Under the pieces are notes generated by a model. That model ran no database searches. It saw only the letters and a list, made by a program, of their open reading frames with translations, and had not been told where the DNA came from. From assembly GCA_013285705.1 (NCBI GenBank), contig JABDHA010000015.1:1-56482 (forward strand): a stretch of DNA of 56,482 bases. The letters are read 5' to 3'. The position numbers were made by a program, and so were the translations under genes. The stretch's first letter is position 1. Every line of letters begins with the position of its first letter. This DNA comes from Acidobacteriota bacterium. Lineage in GTDB: Bacteria > Acidobacteriota > Terriglobia > Terriglobales > Acidobacteriaceae. Shown piece after piece: positions 53,653 to 56,482 of the stretch.

Positions 53653-55977
53653 TTACGCCATCTCTGCAGGAACTGACCGGATTGCCACCTCTACCGTCTG
53701 GCTTCCCAGCCTGGGATGCTTCGCCGTCAAACGCACCATCCCGGCGTCTTCTTTAGCGCGAATCCACACGGCGCCCGTGCCGCCTATCAGGCCAAATGGA
53801 TTGTCGCCGATCAACTCCGCCGGCCCTTCGAGCGTTAGCACAATGGGGTCGTTCGCATAGGGCCGAATCGCGTCGAACTCATCTGTCACCCGCAGAACCA
53901 CACGCGTCGTATCGGCTCCATCGGCATCCAGTTCGTGGTCGTCGGCATGGATGGAAAATTTCTGATCGACACCGAGCCCGGAATACGTCTTCGACACCAC
54001 TTGTTTGCCGTTAAGGTAGCCGTCAATCCGGAGATCTCCCCATTTCCACTTCGATTCGGTAAGGTCCACGCTGAATGGCGCATATTTCAGATGATCGAAC
54101 TGCTTACGGTCCGGATCGACCTCGACAAACGGCTTCCACTCGTTGTTGTTTTTCACAAAGAGCTTCAGGTGGTCGCAGTTCGAGCAGATCATCGCGACGG
54201 TAAAGTGTATCGCCTCATCGCTCTGCGCCCAGTGGAATGCAGGCTCGAGCACAATCTCTTCTTCCGGATCGCACTGCGATTTGTAAAATCCCGCGGCAGG
54301 TTTTGGCTCGCGGAAGATATCCGTCACGCCGTGGTAGCAGATGCGGTCACCGGCGCCGAAATCACTATGCGTGTTGTAGTCGAAGGCGCACCAGCCAATG
54401 CCACCCGCATACTGCGGATTGGACGCGAGCTGGTTGTGCACTCGCGCATGACGGGTGGTGTGCTGGCGGTGACGCTCATCGTCGTCGATCGTCTTGACCG
54501 GATAGGTATGTCCTACAAACTCAGTATTCAGATAGCGCGGATGGTTCGGCGGCTTCAGAGGCCAGCCAAAGTCGTTCACCGTGAACACATCTTCCAAAAA
54601 CTCCGACTCCTGGAAGTTGCGAATGCCGCCCGTCTGCCGCGTCGGGTCGAGCTTGTGCGCCATCGCATTGGTGCGCGTGTAGAAATCATGATTGTCGCGC
54701 GACTCGTTGATGCGCACGCCCCACAGCACGATCGATGGATGGTTCCAGTCGCGCCGGATCATACGGCTCACGTTATCGACGGAAATGTCCTGCCAAGCCA
54801 GATCGCCAATATGCTGCCAGCCCGGAATCTCTTCAAGCACCAGGAGCCCATATTCGTCGCAGGCATCAAGAAAATGCCGTGACTGCGGATAATGAGACGT
54901 GCGCACGATATTGCAGTGCAACTGCTTGCGCAGAATGTAAGCATCTCGCTTTTGCGCACGTCCGGGCATCGCCTGCCCCACGAACGGAAATGTCTGATGA
55001 TGGTCAAGACCGCGCAGCTTGATGATTTTGCCGTTCAACTCAAAGCCGTGGTCGGTAAACTGCGCCTCGCGGAATCCGATGCGTCGCGTATCTTCGTCGA
55101 TCGATTGAGAACCGCGCAGCAGACGCACCTTGACCGTGTAAAGCTTCGGGCTCTTCAAGTCCCATAATTCAATGCCATTCAGCTTGCCGAACGCAACAAT
55201 ATGACTGGATGGTTCTGCTGCAATGGCTGATGCCGGAAGCTTTTGCGACGCTTTCGCAATCGTCTTATCACCATCAAGCAGGGTCGCTTCGAGTGTCAGG
55301 CCATCGCGCGATGCCTCAAGATGCTGCACGAAACACTGCACATCCAGCGTCGGATTGCCGCTTAGAACGTCCTTTGGCTGGGCAAAAATATTTTCGATGA
55401 ACGTGGCGGGAACAATCCTCAAGGCAACTTCGCGGTAAATCCCACCGAATGTCAGGTAGTCGATCTGATAGCCAAACGGAGGGATGTCCGCCCGCTCTGT
55501 CGAATCCACATCGACTGCCAGCACATTGTCGCCATCGAAATTTACATGCGGCGTCAGATCGAACGAGAATGGCGTGTAGCCACCTTTGTATTCGCCCAGG
55601 CGCTTGCCGTTGATCCAAACAGTCGACGCCGTCATCACGCCTTCAAAATCAACAAAGACCCGCTTTCCGCGCGCTTCTGCCGGAAGGCGGAACTTGCGAC
55701 GATAGAGTGAGATGAACTCATAATCCTTGTCATCGAATCCATGCCATGGCAGCTTCACATTGGTGTGCGGCACCACGACGCGATCAAAACTTGAGTCGTC
55801 GAATGCTGGCTCGTGTCCACCGTCCACAAACTTTGGGCTGTAGCGCCAGCCGCGATTGATCGCCAGCACAATCCGGCCGGTTTCACTCGCACTTTGATCC
55901 TGGGCAAATACCTTGCCACCCACTGCCGCTCCGGCAAGCAGTGCGCTGCCAGTCTTCATAAAGTCGCGTCTATCCAT
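53653..55977 (-). CDS. Tat-exported GH2 beta-galactosidase-like glycosidase
   Basis: A 774-residue GH2 enzyme beginning MDRRDFMKTGSALLAGAAVG, with a twin-arginine motif, so it is probably exported folded. Order: jelly-roll sugar-binding domain (about 35-190; SLYRRKFRLPAEARG, STVWINGKRLGEYKGGYTPF), Ig-like domain, TIM barrel (about 310-560) with acid/base Glu425 in WGVRINESRDN and nucleophile Glu486 in LNTEFVGHTYP, and C-terminal Ig-like domains. The Asn-Glu doublet is of the ordinary beta-galactosidase/beta-glucuronidase type, unlike the other GH2 enzyme in this locus. Beta-galactosidase is the usual specificity; glucuronidase or mannosidase cannot be excluded. GGAG before the ATG. Preceded by a second operator-like palindrome at 55991. 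Confidence 0.9.
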   Translation of the reverse strand: MDRRDFMKTGSALLAGAAVGGKVFAQDQSASETGRIVLAINRGWRYSPKFVDGGHEPAFDDSSFDRVVVPHTNVKLPWHGFDDKDYEFISLYRRKFRLPAEARGKRVFVDFEGVMTASTVWINGKRLGEYKGGYTPFSFDLTPHVNFDGDNVLAVDVDSTERADIPPFGYQIDYLTFGGIYREVALRIVPATFIENIFAQPKDVLSGNPTLDVQCFVQHLEASRDGLTLEATLLDGDKTIAKASQKLPASAIAAEPSSHIVAFGKLNGIELWDLKSPKLYTVKVRLLRGSQSIDEDTRRIGFREAQFTDHGFELNGKIIKLRGLDHHQTFPFVGQAMPGRAQKRDAYILRKQLHCNIVRTSHYPQSRHFLDACDEYGLLVLEEIPGWQHIGDLAWQDISVDNVSRMIRRDWNHPSIVLWGVRINESRDNHDFYTRTNAMAHKLDPTRQTGGIRNFQESEFLEDVFTVNDFGWPLKPPNHPRYLNTEFVGHTYPVKTIDDDERHRQHTTRHARVHNQLASNPQYAGGIGWCAFDYNTHSDFGAGDRICYHGVTDIFREPKPAAGFYKSQCDPEEEIVLEPAFHWAQSDEAIHFTVAMICSNCDHLKLFVKNNNEWKPFVEVDPDRKQFDHLKYAPFSVDLTESKWKWGDLRIDGYLNGKQVVSKTYSGLGVDQKFSIHADDHELDADGADTTRVVLRVTDEFDAIRPYANDPIVLTLEGPAELIGDNPFGLIGGTGAVWIRAKEDAGMVRLTAKHPRLGSQTVEVAIRSVPAEMA

Positions 55978-55990
55978 GTCTCTCCAGAAA

Positions 55991-56004
55991 TGAAACCGTT
56001 TTCA
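55991..56004. promoter_or_regulatory. second LacI-type operator-like palindrome
   Basis: TGAAACCGTTTTCA: arms TGAAA and TTTCA around a central CG. It ends 13 nt upstream of the beta-galactosidase-like start codon, next to the ribosome-binding site, where binding could block transcription. Confidence 0.5.
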
Positions 56005-56150
56005 ATCAGCGCAACACCAGCCCATCGAAACGATACATGATTTCCGGACACTTGACGACGGGGAGAAATGGGGCGTGCAGGCCCAGCATCCCGGGCGCAC
56101 AGCATTTTCATAGGCATTCACCGCGGCAGCACTGAAGGATTTCCATAGGG

Positions 56151-56179
56151 TTGACGCGCCTATAAAGTTTTTTTATTTG
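56151..56179 (+). promoter_or_regulatory. possible promoter of the last gene
   Basis: TTGACG (56151-56156), 17-nt spacer, TATTTG (56174-56179). The leader to the start codon would be over 200 nt, so it is not strong evidence. Confidence 0.3.
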
Positions 56180-56401
56180 TAACATTCGCCTAACAGGCAG
56201 ATACTGGTTTTCTCTTTGGGGCTCATCCCGTTGTGCGTTATGCTCGGCAAAACGTAACTGCTTTAGTGCTGAACCACAGGGGACGTATTCTCAATTTCCT
56301 GGGTCAATTCGTTCAAGTCAAAGATGAAAGAACGGTAATTGTCCGCTGATAGCGGCGGCCGAAGTGTTTTTCTCTGCACCAATTTTTACGAGGCCATGTC
56401 T

Positions 56402-56482
56402 ATGTTTGCTAAAAAAAGCTCCCGCTATTTCGTGTTCTGCTTTCTCCTCAGCATTCTGCTGATTTCCCGGCCTGCTGCGTGG
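56402..56482 (+). CDS. exported protein, 5' part only
   Basis: The first 27 residues of a gene cut by the window edge: MFAKKSSRYFVFCF then LLSILLISRPAAW, a typical signal peptide (two lysines plus hydrophobic core). GAGG lies 8 nt upstream of the ATG at 56402, an in-frame ATG at 56396 is less likely. Product not identifiable; next to a glycan locus, a secreted glycosidase or TonB receptor would be usual. Confidence 0.6.
   Translation, partial: MFAKKSSRYFVFCFLLSILLISRPAAW

Larger units (their letters stand above)
55978..56401. other. intergenic region, 424 nt
   Basis: No gene seen. It contains the control region of the beta-galactosidase-like gene (operator-like site at 55991-56004; AAACGAT again at 56028-56034, as in the first operator) and, towards its right end, the leader of the next gene, with a TTGACG-17-TATTTG candidate promoter at 56151-56179. 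Confidence 0.5.

Overview
The window reads as a chromosomal segment of an Acidobacteriota bacterium, probably of the Terriglobales type. The evidence is a VWFA-related protein of the acidobacterial type, a very large Oar-like TonB-dependent receptor with an N-terminal carboxypeptidase-regulatory domain, TIGR03118 and DUF2911 secreted proteins, a split glycine decarboxylase (gcvPA/gcvPB), moderately high G+C, and many small dispersed palindromic repeats between genes. This assignment rests on recognised families, not on a database search.

Layout. 1-5.8 kb: 3' end of a PiT phosphate transporter, scpB and rluB overlapping by 4 nt, a small secreted protein, an aldo/keto reductase and msrA. 5.8-8.7 kb: an outer-membrane barrel protein, tRNA-Arg(CCG), a DUF2911 protein, a small unknown and a GxxExxY protein. 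8.65-13.4 kb: a minus-strand glycine-cleavage operon gcvT-gcvH-gcvPA-gcvPB, with the GxxExxY gene 4 nt behind it. 13.6-22.5 kb: accessory secreted proteins (VWFA, CotH-like, Tat-exported aldo/keto reductase, NIPSNAP, TIGR03118), a PRISE-type reductase and a universal stress protein. 22.6-29 kb: a B12-domain-less acyl-CoA mutase subunit, glgC, an orphan ABC permease and a RodZ-like membrane HTH protein. 29.2-34.3 kb: metK, ada, an ArsR-SDR pair and ahcY, so two S-adenosylmethionine-cycle genes flank an alkylation-repair gene. 34.4-37.8 kb: a LecA-like/LssY_C secreted protein and a KimA-like permease.

37.9-56 kb is the most interesting part, a carbohydrate-utilisation locus. Reading leftwards on the minus strand it holds a Tat-exported GH2 beta-galactosidase-like enzyme, a LacI regulator, then a compact run: TonB-dependent receptor, GH2 enzyme with the Ser-Asp catalytic doublet of exo-beta-D-glucosaminidases, APC permease, PfkB kinase (ATGA overlap), ThpR 2H phosphoesterase, PYROXD2/CrtI-like FAD oxidoreductase and a second APC permease. 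A GH36 alpha-galactosidase converges on its end. A TTGACA promoter directly followed by a perfect 9-bp-arm palindrome with a central CG lies upstream of the receptor, and a related palindrome lies just upstream of the beta-galactosidase-like gene. My working model is a LacI-controlled system that takes up an amino-sugar-containing glycan, cleaves it in the periplasm, imports the monomer through an APC carrier and phosphorylates it with the PfkB kinase. The enzyme families are seen in the sequence; the substrate and route are inference.

No insertion sequences, prophage genes, integrases or CRISPR arrays were seen. Many intergenic gaps instead contain palindromic elements of one or two recurring types (cores like GATTCTTCG...CAGAATGAC and CCACCGCCAAGG...), some acting as or next to terminators, one supplying the probable start codon of a gene.
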